Assembly (NCBI RefSeq): GCF_002379085.1 | Contig: NZ_NBZW01000016.1 | Coordinates: 1-64,000, forward strand | Length of the DNA stretch: 64,000 nt | Direction of reading: 5' to 3' | DNA from: Polaromonas sp. AET17H-212 | GTDB taxonomy: Bacteria > Pseudomonadota > Gammaproteobacteria > Burkholderiales > Burkholderiaceae_C | Shown here: one piece after another, positions 35,418-45,123 of the stretch | Position numbering within the stretch: position 1 is the first letter of the stretch | Layout of the letters: the number at the start of each line of letters is the position of its first letter | Made by a program: the position numbers and the translations under genes | The notes under the pieces: model-generated | Told to the model about the DNA's origin: nothing | What the model saw: the letters and a program-made list of their open reading frames with translations, nothing else | The model's database searches: none

Positions 35418-37309
35418 GCGACGGATTTGAGCGAGCGCTTGGCCGGCTGGGCCGGCGCGGGCAAGACGCCAAAACGCGCGACGATGGCTTGCCCGATGCC
35501 GGCCGCGTCCAGCCCCTGCAGGGCCAGCAGCCTGGCCGGGTCGCCATGCTCGGTGAACTCGTCGCGCAGGCCCAGGTGCAGCAAGGGCTTGACGACGCCC
35601 GCTGCGGCCAGCGCCTCCGCCACGGCACTGCCGGCACCGCCCATGATCGAACCCTCTTCCACTGTGACCAGGGCCTCGTGGCTGGCCGCCACCTGCAGCA
35701 GCAATTCGGTGTCGAGTGGTTTGGCCCAGCGCATGTTGACCACCGTGGCGCCGAGTTTTTCGGCCGCTTCGAGGGCCGGATGCAGCAAGGTGCCAAAGGC
35801 CAGAATCGCCACGCCCGCGCCCTGGCGGCGCAGCTCACCCTTACCAAAGGGCAAGGCATCGAGATGGGCCTGCGTCGCCACACCGGCACCGGCGCCGCGC
35901 GGGTAACGCACGGCCACCGGATGGTTCTGTTCGTACGCGCTGCTCAGCAGCATGCGGCACTCGTTTTCGTCGGCCGGGCAGGCCACACTCATGTTGGGGA
36001 TGCAGCGCAGGTAGGCGATGTCGTAGGCGCCCGCATGGGTGGCGCCGTCGGCCCCCACCAGCCCGGCGCGGTCGAGCGCAAACACCACCGGCAGGTTCTG
36101 CAGCGCCACATCGTGGATCAACTGGTCATAACCGCGCTGCAAAAAGGTCGAATAAATCGCCACCACCGGCTTGAGGCCTTCACAGGCCATGCCCGCGGCA
36201 AACGTGACCGCGTGCTGCTCGGCGATGCCGACGTCGTAATAACGGTCGGGAAAACGCTGGTGGAACTCGACCATGCCAGAGCCCTCGCGCATCGCCGGCG
36301 TGATGCCGACCAGCCGGCTGTCCTTTTCCGCCATGTCGCACAGCCAGTGGCCGAACACCTGGGTGAAAGTCTGTTTTGCCGGTGCCGCGGACTTCTGCAG
36401 CCCCATGGCCGGATCGAACTTGCCCGGGCCGTGGTAAGCCACCGGGTCGGCCTCGGCCAGCTTGTAGCCCTGGCCTTTTTTGGTCACCACATGCAGGAAC
36501 TGCGGGCCCTGCAGATGCCTGATGTTTTCCAGCGTCGGGATCAGCGAGTCGAGGTCGTGGCCGTCAATGGGGCCGATGTAGTTGAAACCGAAATTCTCGA
36601 ACAGCGTGGCCGGCACCACCATGCCCTTGGCATGGGTCTCCAGCCGCTTGGCCAGCTCGAACAGCGGCGGTGCGACCCTGAGCACCTGCTTGCCGACACT
36701 TTTGGCCGAGGCATAAAACTGCCCGCTCATGAGCTGCGCCAGGTAGCGGTTGAGGGCGCCAACCGGCGGGCTGATGCTCATGTCGTTGTCGTTGAGGATC
36801 ACCAGCAGCTTGCAGTCGCAGACACCGGCATTGTTGAGCGCCTCGAAGGCCATGCCTGCGCTCATGGCGCCGTCACCGATGATGGCCACCGCATGGCGGT
36901 CTTCACCCTTTTGCTTGGCCGCCATCGCCATGCCCAGGGCGGCAGAAATCGAGGTCGATGAATGCGCGGTGCCAAACGTGTCGTATTCGCTTTCATCACG
37001 GCGCGGAAAGCCGCTCAGGCCGCCGAACTGGCGCAGGCTGGCCATGCGGTCGCGCCGGCCGGTCAGGATCTTGTGCGGGTAGGTCTGGTGGCCCACGTCC
37101 CAGACCAGCCGGTCCTCGGGCGTGTTGAACACATAGTGCAGCGCCACCGTGAGTTCGACCGTGCCCAGGTTGGAGCTCAGATGTCCGCCGGTCTGCGACA
37201 CGCTGTGCAGCACATAGGCGCGCAACTCGTCGGCCAGGGTCCGGAGCTGGGGTCGCGGCAGCAGGCGCAGGTCTGCGGGGCTGTTGATGGTTTCTAGCAG
37301 TGGGTACAT
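35414..37309 (-). CDS. dxs: 1-deoxy-D-xylulose-5-phosphate synthase
   Basis: The protein has 631 residues. A thiamine-diphosphate enzyme that joins pyruvate and glyceraldehyde 3-phosphate for the MEP isoprenoid pathway. The TPP motif is [18 protein letters not shown]...LLVILNDND; the N-terminal active-site segment is [28 protein letters not shown] contains the catalytic Glu; RYPRGAGAG and [13 protein letters not shown] follow. It sits after ispA (67 bases) with folE2 downstream, so isoprenoid and folate genes form one operon xseB-ispA-dxs-folE2. Confidence 0.97.
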   Translation of the reverse strand: MYPLLETINSPADLRLLPRPQLRTLADELRAYVLHSVSQTGGHLSSNLGTVELTVALHYVFNTPEDRLVWDVGHQTYPHKILTGRRDRMASLRQFGGLSGFPRRDESEYDTFGTAHSSTSISAALGMAMAAKQKGEDRHAVAIIGDGAMSAGMAFEALNNAGVCDCKLLVILNDNDMSISPPVGALNRYLAQLMSGQFYASAKSVGKQVLRVAPPLFELAKRLETHAKGMVVPATLFENFGFNYIGPIDGHDLDSLIPTLENIRHLQGPQFLHVVTKKGQGYKLAEADPVAYHGPGKFDPAMGLQKSAAPAKQTFTQVFGHWLCDMAEKDSRLVGITPAMREGSGMVEFHQRFPDRYYDVGIAEQHAVTFAAGMACEGLKPVVAIYSTFLQRGYDQLIHDVALQNLPVVFALDRAGLVGADGATHAGAYDIAYLRCIPNMSVACPADENECRMLLSSAYEQNHPVAVRYPRGAGAGVATQAHLDALPFGKGELRRQGAGVAILAFGTLLHPALEAAEKLGATVVNMRWAKPLDTELLLQVAASHEALVTVEEGSIMGGAGSAVAEALAAAGVVKPLLHLGLRDEFTEHGDPARLLALQGLDAAGIGQAIVARFGVLPAPAQPAKRSLKSVA

Positions 37310-37376
37310 CGTGGTGTCTTGTTTCTGATGCCTTGTTTCCTGGAGATGCCGGTCGCTTCTTTACTCGAGTCTGTGC

Positions 37377-38288
37377 TCAAGTCGTTCGGTTGACCAGCAT
37401 GTCGGCCAGCGCGCTGAGCGCGGCGGTGTGCCTGAGTTCGCTGGCCTTCAGGCTGTGATGCGCCTGGGACAACAGCTCCTGCGCGTAATTGCGCGAAGCC
37501 GGCAGGCCCATCAGCGACACAAAGGTGGGTTTATCCTGGGCGGCATCCTTGCCCGCGGTCTTGCCCAGCGTGGCCGAATCGGCCGTGACGTCCAGGATGT
37601 CGTCGACCACCTGGAACGCCAGGCCCACGGCGGCACCGTAGTCGCACAGCGCATTTTGTGCCAGGGCCGGGGCGGCGCCGCAGGCGGCCCCCATCAGCAC
37701 GCTGGCCTGCAACAGGGCGCCGGTCTTGAGCCGGTGCATGTCATGCAGCTCAGCCGAGCTCAGCGCCTTGCCGACACTGGCCAGGTCGATGGCCTGCCCA
37801 CCGGCCATGCCCTGGTAGCCCGCAGCCTGGGCCAGCATGCGGCACAGGGTCGCCTGCGTCGCGGGCTCGATGGAACCGTCTTCCGGCGTCAGCAGCTCGA
37901 AGGCCAGCGCTTGCAGCGCATCGCCGGCCAGCAGGGCCTGCGCCTGGCCGAATTTCACATGCACCGTCGGCTTGCCGCGCCGCAGGATGTCGTTGTCCAT
38001 GCAGGGCATGTCGTCGTGCACCAGCGAATAGGCGTGAATCAACTCCACCGCACAGGCCACGCGCAGCGCCGCAGCGGGACTGCCGTCCACTGCCTCGCAG
38101 GCCGCCATGACCAGCAGGGGACGCAGCCGTTTGCCGCCATCGAGCACCGCGTAACGCATGGCGTCGCCGAGTCCGGCCGGGGCGGGCCTGGGTACGGGAG
38201 GGGCCACCCAGCGGCTCAGGGCCTGCTCAACGGCGGCGAGTTGGCGGGTGCTCCAGGCGCCCAGCACAAAATGGGTTTGTTCAGTCAA
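37377..38288 (-). CDS. ispA: Farnesyl diphosphate synthase
   Basis: The protein has 303 residues. A trans-prenyltransferase making farnesyl diphosphate, the precursor for ubiquinone and undecaprenyl phosphate. Aspartate-rich motifs are HDDMPCMDND (first) and FQVVDDILD (second). GGKRLRPLLV and the catalytic lysine region KTGALL are present. A TTG start at 38288 is used because no ATG lies between the xseB stop (6 bases away) and the conserved N-terminus; an open frame extends further up through xseB in another phase and is discounted. Confidence 0.93.
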   Translation of the reverse strand: MTEQTHFVLGAWSTRQLAAVEQALSRWVAPPVPRPAPAGLGDAMRYAVLDGGKRLRPLLVMAACEAVDGSPAAALRVACAVELIHAYSLVHDDMPCMDNDILRRGKPTVHVKFGQAQALLAGDALQALAFELLTPEDGSIEPATQATLCRMLAQAAGYQGMAGGQAIDLASVGKALSSAELHDMHRLKTGALLQASVLMGAACGAAPALAQNALCDYGAAVGLAFQVVDDILDVTADSATLGKTAGKDAAQDKPTFVSLMGLPASRNYAQELLSQAHHSLKASELRHTAALSALADMLVNRTT

Positions 38289-38293
38289 TGGGC

Positions 38294-38533
38294 TTACTCT
38301 TGGTTCCAGGGCTTGATCTCGTTGCCTTCCAGCACCTTGATCTGATTTTCCACGGCCTCGAGCTTGCTGCGGCAGAACTTGAGCAGTTCGGCGCCGCGCT
38401 GGTAGCCGGTGAGCAACTGGTCCAGCGGCAACTGGCCGGATTCGAGGCGGGCCACCAGGGTTTCGAGTTCTTCCAGCGCAGCTTCGTAACTGGCGGGTGT
38501 GGCGGGGACGGGGGAAGAGGAAGTTTTGGCCAT
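38294..38533 (-). CDS. xseB: Exodeoxyribonuclease VII small subunit
   Basis: The protein has 79 residues, the usual size. The core [23 protein letters not shown] followed by [15 protein letters not shown] is diagnostic for XseB, the helical subunit of the single-strand nuclease Exo VII. It is the first gene of xseB-ispA-dxs-folE2, the standard proteobacterial arrangement. A 229-base divergent spacer separates it from the Rieske oxygenase gene. Confidence 0.93.
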   Translation of the reverse strand: MAKTSSSPVPATPASYEAALEELETLVARLESGQLPLDQLLTGYQRGAELLKFCRSKLEAVENQIKVLEGNEIKPWNQE

Positions 38534-38762
38534 GGGTATTTGGTTGGAGGACTGATTTTAGGCCGTTGTGCGCCCTGCCGGCATTGTCCGTGTGCCCGGC
38601 CACCTGTTTATGGGGTGGAGGGGCTTTCACGGCAGGTCCGCAGCGGCACAAGGCGGGACCTGCACGGTACAATCGACAGGCTTCACGCCTTGACGCCCCG
38701 CCTGCCTGACAGGGTTGTCTGCCCCTTCCTCCACCCCCGAAACCGCCTGTTTCGGAAATTGC

Positions 38763-39881
38763 ATGTCTGATCTAAGCCTCCGTCTCCTGCAGGCCACCAG
38801 CCAGCTCCCGGTTTCCAGCTACTTTGACGCCGGCCTGTACCAGCGGGAGCAGCAAAAGCTGTTTGCCCGCGGCCCGCGTTACGTGGGGCACGAGCTCTCC
38901 GTGCCGAATCTGGGCGACTACTACGCCCTGCCGCAAGAGCTCGGCGGCCGGGCCCTGGTGCGCAATGCCACCGGGGTCGAGCTGATCTCCAACGTCTGCC
39001 GGCACCGCCAATCCACCATGCTGCAGGGCCGCGGCAACACCGGCAGCAACATCGTCTGCCCGCTGCACCGCTGGACCTACAACACCAACGGCGAGCTGAT
39101 CGGCGCGCCGCATTTCGAGGTCGACCCCTGCCTGAACCTGAGCCGCTACCAGACCAGCAGCTGGAACGGCCTGGTGTTTGAGGACAACGGCCGCGACATC
39201 GCCGCCGAGATGGCGCCGCTGGGCGCCATGCCCGACCTCGATTTTTCGGGCTACCAGCTCGACCGGATCACCCTGCACGAGTGCAACTACAACTGGAAGA
39301 CCTTCATCGAGGTCTATCTCGAGGACTACCACGTCGGCCCCTACCACCCCGGCCTGGGCGCCTTCGTGACCACCGACGACCTGCGCTGGGAGTTGACGCC
39401 GCACTACTCGGTGCAAACCGTCGGTGTGTCCGACAAGCTCGGCAAGCCGGGCACCGACGTCTACAAGAAATGGCACGACGTGGTGCTGCAGTACCGCAAG
39501 GGCGTGCCGCCCAAGTACGGCGCGATCTGGCTGACCTATTACCCCAATGTGATGGTCGAGTGGTATCCGCACGCCCTGGTGGTCAGCACCCTGCACCCGC
39601 AGGGGCCGGACAAGACGCTGAACGTGGTGGAGTTTTTCTACCCCGAGGAAATCTGCGCCTTCGAGCGCGAGTTCATGGACGCACAGCAGGCCGCCTACAT
39701 GGAGACCTGTGTCGAAGACGACGAGATTGCCCTGAGCATGGACGCCGGCCGCAAAGCCCTGATGCAGCGCGGCGACAACGAGTTCGGCCCCTACCAGAGC
39801 CCGATGGAAGACGGCATGCAGCACTTTCACGAGTGGTACCGCCGCGAGATGGGCGCCAGCAAGACCACGCAGATGCTTTGA
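38763..39881 (+). CDS. Rieske-type aromatic-ring-hydroxylating oxygenase, alpha-like subunit
   Basis: The protein has 372 residues. The Rieske [2Fe-2S] ligands are Cys79/His81 (CRHR) and Cys99/His102 (CPLHRW). The catalytic-domain mononuclear iron site shows NWKTFIEVYLEDYHVGPYHPG with Asp188, His190 and His195 nearby. The overall size is that of choline monooxygenase/GbcA-like or phenylpropionate-type enzymes. A reductase gene is not adjacent. The ATG at 38763 lies at the conserved N-terminal region; an in-frame ATG 48 bases upstream is less likely. No substrate can be named. Relatives in Burkholderiales are often annotated as generic Rieske proteins. Confidence 0.85.
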   Translation: MSDLSLRLLQATSQLPVSSYFDAGLYQREQQKLFARGPRYVGHELSVPNLGDYYALPQELGGRALVRNATGVELISNVCRHRQSTMLQGRGNTGSNIVCPLHRWTYNTNGELIGAPHFEVDPCLNLSRYQTSSWNGLVFEDNGRDIAAEMAPLGAMPDLDFSGYQLDRITLHECNYNWKTFIEVYLEDYHVGPYHPGLGAFVTTDDLRWELTPHYSVQTVGVSDKLGKPGTDVYKKWHDVVLQYRKGVPPKYGAIWLTYYPNVMVEWYPHALVVSTLHPQGPDKTLNVVEFFYPEEICAFEREFMDAQQAAYMETCVEDDEIALSMDAGRKALMQRGDNEFGPYQSPMEDGMQHFHEWYRREMGASKTTQML

Positions 39882-39902
39882 CGCGATTTCGACCCGCAGT
39901 TA

Positions 39903-39925
39903 ACGCTATCTATTCGATAGCAGTT
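39903..39925. repeat. GCTAT/ATAGC short repeat (family A), intergenic
   Basis: ACGCTATCTATTCGATAGCA, an inverted GCTATC...GATAGC pair between the Rieske gene and the DMT permease gene. Confidence 0.8.
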
Positions 39926-39981
39926 ACCGTAAGAATCGCCTGGGCTGCAAGCACTTTTCACTTCTAACCACGAGCTCCGCC

Positions 39982-41001
39982 ATGCAAGCCCTCTGGATGT
40001 TGGCCGCCGCCTTCTTCTTTGCCACCATGGCAGTCTGCGTCAAGTTCGCCTCGGTGTATTTCAACAGCGCAGAGCTGGTGTTTTACCGCGGACTGCTGGG
40101 CATGTTTTTCATGTGGGCGCTGGCCCGCACCCGTGGCGTGACGCTGGCCACCCGGTATCCCGGCATGCACATGTGGCGCAGCCTGGTCGGCGTGATCTCG
40201 CTGGGCGCCTGGTTTTACGCCATCGCCCAGCTGCCCCTGGCCACCGCCATGACGCTGAACTACATGAGCAGTGTCTGGATCGCCACCTTTCTGGTCGGCG
40301 GCGCGCTGCTGATGGGGCTGCTGCCGGCGCGCGGCGACAACGCGACAAGCATGGGCCCTTCTTCCCAAGCCGGGGCCGCGAAACCGGCTTTGCCGGGTCG
40401 CAGGCGCAGCGCCCCCACGGGGGGCAGCGAACCACACGCAGTGGGGAGCGTGGGGGCCCAAGGTCCCCTGGTGCTGACCGTCATCACCGGCTTCATCGGC
40501 GTGGTGATGATGCTGCGCCCGACGATAGAGCAAAACCAGGCCTTCGCCGGCCTGATCGGCCTGATGTCCGGCCTGCTGGCCGCCTTTGCCTACATGCAGG
40601 TGATGGCGCTGGCACGGGTCGGCGAACCCGAAACCCGCACCGTGTTTTATTTCGCCGTCGGTTCGGCCGTCGCCGGCGGCCTGGGCATGCTGGTGGCCGG
40701 CATCTCCGAGTGGCACTGGAAGCCGGCGCTGTGGCTGATTCCCCTGGGCGTGCTGGCCTCGCTGGGCCAGCTGTGCATGACGCGAGCCTACAGCATGGCG
40801 AAAACCCGCAGCGCCACGCTGGTGGTGGCAAATTTGCAATACTCCGGTATCGTGTTTGGCGCGATCTACAGCCTGGTGCTGTTTGGCGACCGGATTCCCC
40901 TGCTGGGCTGGGCTGGCATGGCGCTGATTGTGGCCAGCGGCATCGCCGCCACCGTGCTGCGCGCCCGCGCCGCGCCGGGCGCGCCTGCCGAAGAACACTG
41001 A
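39982..41001 (+). CDS. EamA/DMT-family permease containing an in-frame repeat
   Basis: The protein has 339 residues, longer than the usual 290-300 of this ten-span drug/metabolite transporter family. Duplicated EamA halves are visible: the first from LWMLAAAFFFATMAVCVKF to LNYMSSVWIATFLVGGALL, the second from LIGLMSGLLAAFAYMQVMALA to LGWAGMALIVASGIAATV. Between residues about 118 and 160 lies a hydrophilic stretch (RGDNATSMGPSSQAGAAKP and on) entirely encoded by a family B repeat. The frame stays open through it, so the protein may still fold with an extra loop. Exported or imported substrates are unknown. GAGCTCC precedes the ATG. Confidence 0.82.
   Translation: MQALWMLAAAFFFATMAVCVKFASVYFNSAELVFYRGLLGMFFMWALARTRGVTLATRYPGMHMWRSLVGVISLGAWFYAIAQLPLATAMTLNYMSSVWIATFLVGGALLMGLLPARGDNATSMGPSSQAGAAKPALPGRRRSAPTGGSEPHAVGSVGAQGPLVLTVITGFIGVVMMLRPTIEQNQAFAGLIGLMSGLLAAFAYMQVMALARVGEPETRTVFYFAVGSAVAGGLGMLVAGISEWHWKPALWLIPLGVLASLGQLCMTRAYSMAKTRSATLVVANLQYSGIVFGAIYSLVLFGDRIPLLGWAGMALIVASGIAATVLRARAAPGAPAEEH
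40353..40459 (+). repeat. Dispersed GC-rich repeat, copy 4 (family B), inside the DMT permease gene
   Basis: GGGCCCTTCTTCCCAAGCCG, then CGCGAAACCGGCTTTGCCGG, CAGCGCCCCCACGGGGGGCA and GGGAGCGTGGGGGCCC. It has the same order and orientation as copy 1. The reading frame of the permease continues uninterrupted across all 107 bases. Confidence 0.88.
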
Positions 41002-41037
41002 ATCGATTTCACGGTCTTGTTTTCAACCGGAGCCGCC

Positions 41038-41940
41038 ATGTACACCACCCTGATTTCAACCGGACAGTTGCAGGCGCTGATGGCCAGCCACCGGCCCTGC
41101 CGGATCTTTGACTGCAGCTTCGACCTGATGCAGCCACAGGCTGGCAAACAGCTGTACCTGCAGGCGCACATACCGGGCGCGGTCTATGCGAACCTGGACA
41201 CCGACCTGAGCGCCAAACACGGCGTGCCCGGCGCCCACGGCGTGCTGACCGTGCACAGTGGCACGGACCAGCCCGCTTCCGGCGGGCGCCATCCGCTGCC
41301 GAACCGCGAAAAATTTGCCACCTGGCTGTCCAGCGTCGGTTTCAGCAATGACATGCAGGCGGTGGTTTATGACCGCAATGGCGCCAACTACTGCGGCCGC
41401 CTGTGGTGGATGCTCAAGTGGGCCGGCCACGAAGCAGTGGCCGTGCTCGACGGCGGGCTGCAGGCCTGGCAGGCCGCTGGCGGCGCGGTCAACCGCGGGG
41501 AAGAGCCCTCGCATTTCCAGTCCATCTTTTTCCCCGGCCCGGAAAAGGCGCTGCTGGTCGACGGCAAAACGGTGGCCGACCACCTCGGCCAGCCCGGCCA
41601 GACGCTGGTGGATGCCCGCGCTCCGGCACGTTTTCGCGGCGAGGTCGAGCCGCTGGACCCGGTGGCCGGCCACATTCCCGGTGCGCTGAACCGGCCCTTT
41701 GGCGACAACCTCGGTCCCGACGGCAGGTTCAAGCCCGCCGAGCAATTGCGGGCGGAGTTTGAAGCACTGCTGGCGGGCCGCGACCCCGCTGGCGTGGTGC
41801 ACCACTGCGGCAGTGGCGTCAGTGCCGTGCCCAACCTCCTGGCCATGGAAATTGCCGGCTTGGGCCGCACGGGCCTGTATGCCGGCAGCTGGAGCGACTG
41901 GTGCAGCGACCCCAGCCACCCCGTGGCCAAAGGGGGCTGA
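41038..41940 (+). CDS. sseA: Sulfurtransferase, 3-mercaptopyruvate type (SseA-like)
   Basis: The protein has 300 residues made of two rhodanese domains; the second is catalytic. The active-site loop is HHCGSGVSAVPN, matching the CG(S/T)GV-A pattern of 3-mercaptopyruvate sulfurtransferases rather than the CRxGxR loop of thiosulfate types. Other family sites are CRIFDCSFDL, HIPGAVYANLD, VVYDRNGANYCGRLWWMLKW, LDGGLQAWQAAGG and VDARAPARFRGEVEPLDPVAGHIPGA. The ATG at 41038 is 7 residues inside the open frame, with CCGCC upstream. It lies 36 bases after the DMT permease. Confidence 0.87.
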   Translation: MYTTLISTGQLQALMASHRPCRIFDCSFDLMQPQAGKQLYLQAHIPGAVYANLDTDLSAKHGVPGAHGVLTVHSGTDQPASGGRHPLPNREKFATWLSSVGFSNDMQAVVYDRNGANYCGRLWWMLKWAGHEAVAVLDGGLQAWQAAGGAVNRGEEPSHFQSIFFPGPEKALLVDGKTVADHLGQPGQTLVDARAPARFRGEVEPLDPVAGHIPGALNRPFGDNLGPDGRFKPAEQLRAEFEALLAGRDPAGVVHHCGSGVSAVPNLLAMEIAGLGRTGLYAGSWSDWCSDPSHPVAKGG

Positions 41941-42006
41941 GACCGTGAGCAAGCAGTTTCACGCGTGCGATGCAGTGCTTTAGTATTCGTCAGACCAGCC
42001 CCCGTC

Positions 42007-44583
42007 ATGCCCCACACCTCTTCCTATCCCGAAACCACCCGCCTGCTGGCTGCGGAGCTGATCGAAAAACGCTACTCGCACGGGCTGCGGTCGCTGTTGT
42101 TGATGTTGCTGGTCAGCCTGCCGATGGTGCTGGGCCTGTCGCTCGCCCAGGAAATCGGCCACTTGCAAATCATCGTGATCACCGTCGCGCTGGCGCTGAC
42201 CGCGCTCGGCTACTGGTTGCTGCACCTGGGACATTACCAGTGGACCAGCTACCTGCTGGTCTATTCCCTGATTGGGCTGTCGGCGGCCGGCATGCTGGCC
42301 TACGGCTCGGCGCGCAGTGCGTTGCTGCTGGGTTTTGTCGGCGCCGTGATCGCCGCGGGAATGATGCAGGGAAAGAAGTCCCTGATCTCTGCGGTGGTCA
42401 TCAGTGCCCTTGTCCTGGGCCTGCTGAGCTGGGCCGAACAGGCCGGCCTGCTGGTCAAACCGGATTTCGCGGTGGATCTGCGGTTCTGGCTGGTCAATGT
42501 CCTGCTGCTCACCGGCATTGCCGGCAGCGTGTACACCAGCCGCCGGGTGGTGCTCCGGGCGCTGCGCGAGCAACATGCCGAACTGCGCCGGCGCGAGAAG
42601 GCCGAAGACGAACTGCGCCTGAGCGAAGACCGCTTCAGCCGGATTTTTCGCAACAGCCCGGCGGCCATCATCGTGCAGGACCTCGAAGCGATGACGGTGC
42701 TCGACGTGAACCCCGCCTTCGAGCGCCTGTGGGGCTACTCGCGTGAAGAATCCATAGGCGGCACCGACGCCCATCTGTGGAATGACCTGGCGGCCCGCAA
42801 GGCCTTCCAGCGGCAGATGGCCGCCACGGGCCGTGCCATCAATCTGCCGCTGGAGGGCCGCAGAAAAGACGGCCGCCTGATCAACGCCCTGCTGTCGACC
42901 GAAATCGAAGGCCGCGGCCAGGGCCGCATCGTGGTCTCCACCATCACCGACGCCACCGCCGAAACCCAGGCCAGGCTGGCAGCGCGCCAGTCGGCCGAAC
43001 TGTTCTCCAAGGCTTTTGATTTCAGCCCCATCAACATGACCATCACGCGGGTGTCCGACGGCACCTTCCTGGCCGCCAACGCTGCGGAAGACCGTATCCA
43101 CGGCTTTGAGCCGGAAGACCTGGTGGGGCGCACATCGGTCGAGATCGGGGTCTGGCCCAGCGAAGCAGAACGCAGGCAGTTTGTCCAGGACCTGCAGGCC
43201 GGTGGGCGGGTGCTGAGCCGCGAAATGCAGATGCGCCACAAAAACGGCAGCATGGTCGACTGCCGGGTCTGGTCGGCGATCATCGACATCGCCGGCGAGC
43301 CCTGCATGCTCAACTCGACCATCAACATCAGCGAGCAAAAGCGCCGGGAAGCCCAGCTGATCGATGTCGCCAAAGCCCTGTCGAGCGGCACCGGCGAAGC
43401 CTTCTTCCGTTCCGTGGTCCAGCATCTGGCCATGGCCATCGGCGCGGATCTGGTGATCGTGGGCGAAACCATGGCGGACCAGACTGTCGCCTCCCTGTCC
43501 ATGGTTCAGGACGGCAAGCTGCAGCCCGACATCCGGTATGCGCTGGCCGGCACCCCCTGCGACAAGGTCCTCAGCCAGTCCGACCTGTGTGTCTACAACG
43601 AGGGCGTGCAAGAGCTTTTTCCGCACGACCGGGTCCTGACGGAGGGCAACTTCCACGCCTACATCGGCGCGGCACTGTGCGATGCCGATGGCACCCCCAT
43701 CGGCGTCGTCAATGCCTTGTGGCGAAAGCCCCAAGCCCGCTCCGCCGATCGGGATGCGTTGATGCAGATTTTTGCCAGCCGTATCACGGCCGAGCTGGTG
43801 CGGCTGCGGCGCGACCGTGAAATTTCGCGCTTTAACGAAACACTGGAGCAGCGTGTCAACGAGCGCACCGAGCAGCTCATGGCGACCAATGCCGAGCTGG
43901 AGTCTTTCGGTTACTCGGTGTCGCACGACCTGCAGTCCCCGCTGCGCAGCATCGAGGGATTCAGCGTGCTGCTGGCGCGCCGCCTCAAGGGCCGGCTCAG
44001 CGACGAGGAGCAACGCCTGTTCGACCGTGTCCGGGTCAACGTGGTACGCATGCACGAACTGATCAGCGACCTGCTGGCGCTGGCCCGCGTCAGCAAGGGA
44101 AAGCTGGTGCTGGAGGATGTGGACCTCAGCGTCATGGCGCAGCAGGTGGTCGTGCAGGAAAGGCAACGCGACCCGCAGCGTCCGGTGCAGGTCACGATCC
44201 AGCCCGGCATCCGCGGCCGCTGCGACAGCAAACTTGCACGCATCATCCTGGAAAACCTGATCGGCAACGCCTGGAAATACTCGCGCCAGCAGTCCGAAGC
44301 GACCATCGAGTTCGGCCTGCTGCCGGCGCGCGAGGGCGGGCGCAAGATGCTGTTCGTGCGCGACAACGGCGCCGGCTTCAACATGGAGTATGCCGACAGC
44401 CTGTTCAAGCCCTTCCACCGGCTGCACCATGACACCGAATTCGAAGGCAGCGGCATCGGACTGGCCACCGTGCACCGCATTCTGGAGCGGCACGGCGGCC
44501 TGATACGCGGCGAATCGTCCGAGGGGGCGGGCGCGTGTTTCTATTTTTCCTTCGATCCCCGCGTCGGCGCCGCCACGGCCTGA
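42007..44583 (+). CDS. Membrane PAS/GAF sensor histidine kinase (orphan)
   Basis: The protein has 858 residues. The N-terminus has five or six membrane spans (about 30-180). Two PAS domains follow (about 200-320, RFSRIFRNSPAAIIVQDLEA; about 330-445, FSPINMTITRVSDGTFLAAN), then a GAF domain (about 447-598). HisKA has SVSHDLQSPLRSIEGF with phospho-acceptor His640. The ATPase domain shows the N-box LENLIGNAWKYS, the G1 box DNGAGFNM and the G2 box GSGIGLATVH. Phytochrome-like kinases share this output part. No response-regulator gene is adjacent, and the next gene is a converging hemerythrin. The signal is unknown. Confidence 0.9.
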   Translation: MPHTSSYPETTRLLAAELIEKRYSHGLRSLLLMLLVSLPMVLGLSLAQEIGHLQIIVITVALALTALGYWLLHLGHYQWTSYLLVYSLIGLSAAGMLAYGSARSALLLGFVGAVIAAGMMQGKKSLISAVVISALVLGLLSWAEQAGLLVKPDFAVDLRFWLVNVLLLTGIAGSVYTSRRVVLRALREQHAELRRREKAEDELRLSEDRFSRIFRNSPAAIIVQDLEAMTVLDVNPAFERLWGYSREESIGGTDAHLWNDLAARKAFQRQMAATGRAINLPLEGRRKDGRLINALLSTEIEGRGQGRIVVSTITDATAETQARLAARQSAELFSKAFDFSPINMTITRVSDGTFLAANAAEDRIHGFEPEDLVGRTSVEIGVWPSEAERRQFVQDLQAGGRVLSREMQMRHKNGSMVDCRVWSAIIDIAGEPCMLNSTINISEQKRREAQLIDVAKALSSGTGEAFFRSVVQHLAMAIGADLVIVGETMADQTVASLSMVQDGKLQPDIRYALAGTPCDKVLSQSDLCVYNEGVQELFPHDRVLTEGNFHAYIGAALCDADGTPIGVVNALWRKPQARSADRDALMQIFASRITAELVRLRRDREISRFNETLEQRVNERTEQLMATNAELESFGYSVSHDLQSPLRSIEGFSVLLARRLKGRLSDEEQRLFDRVRVNVVRMHELISDLLALARVSKGKLVLEDVDLSVMAQQVVVQERQRDPQRPVQVTIQPGIRGRCDSKLARIILENLIGNAWKYSRQQSEATIEFGLLPAREGGRKMLFVRDNGAGFNMEYADSLFKPFHRLHHDTEFEGSGIGLATVHRILERHGGLIRGESSEGAGACFYFSFDPRVGAATA

Positions 44584-44640
44584 ACGCCGCGGCAAACCTT
44601 CAGGGCAGACCCCGCGGGGCGGGGTCGCCGTGGCGCCGCC

Positions 44641-45123
44641 TCAGGCGGGCACCTCATCCTTGGCCAGCAGTTCCTGCTTGAGCGCCTTCAGGTCGGCAAC
44701 CATGGCCTTGAGGTCCATGTCGCTCTTGCGGGCTTTGGGAAACATCTCTTCACGCTCTTCTTCCACGTGGTGGTCGACGTATTCGCCGAGCACAATCACC
44801 TTGGCATCGAACAGTGCTTCGTCCGCATCCATGTCCGAAATCTGCGCGATCAGGTCCTTGGCGCTGGCATGCTCGACCTCGGCTTCGTTGAGCAGCGCGT
44901 CGTCACCGATGGCCTCGCGTGCCGCCGGGTAAAAAATCTGTTCTTCGATGTCGGCATGCACGGTCAGCTCCTTGCAGATCCTGTCGGCCAGCGCCTTGCG
45001 CTCGTCGGCGGGCGCCTTGGCTTCGCTGAGTTTCTTGAACTGGGTGAACAGCTTCTTGACGGCAATGTGGTCGGCATCGAGCTGATCGACGGCGTCGTTC
45101 ATCTTCGGGGGTGCTTTGCTCAT
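44641..45123 (-). CDS. Hemerythrin-like HHE-domain protein
   Basis: The protein has 160 residues, a four-helix bundle. Likely di-iron ligands appear as LDADHIAVKKLF (about 16-27), LTVHADIEEQIFYPAA (about 52-67), VEHASAKDLI (about 82-91) and YVDHHVEEEREEMFPKA (about 113-129). These are the H..HxxxE...H..HxxxE pattern of bacterial HHE proteins that bind oxygen or sense nitrosative or oxidative stress. The ATG at 45123 has AGGAAG upstream. A C-terminal basic helix ends KQELLAKDEVPA. It converges on the histidine kinase gene. Confidence 0.85.
   Translation of the reverse strand: MSKAPPKMNDAVDQLDADHIAVKKLFTQFKKLSEAKAPADERKALADRICKELTVHADIEEQIFYPAAREAIGDDALLNEAEVEHASAKDLIAQISDMDADEALFDAKVIVLGEYVDHHVEEEREEMFPKARKSDMDLKAMVADLKALKQELLAKDEVPA

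Noticed and set aside
41980..44595. An 871-codon open frame opposite the histidine kinase
   Set aside because: Antisense shadow; all kinase motifs are on the plus strand.
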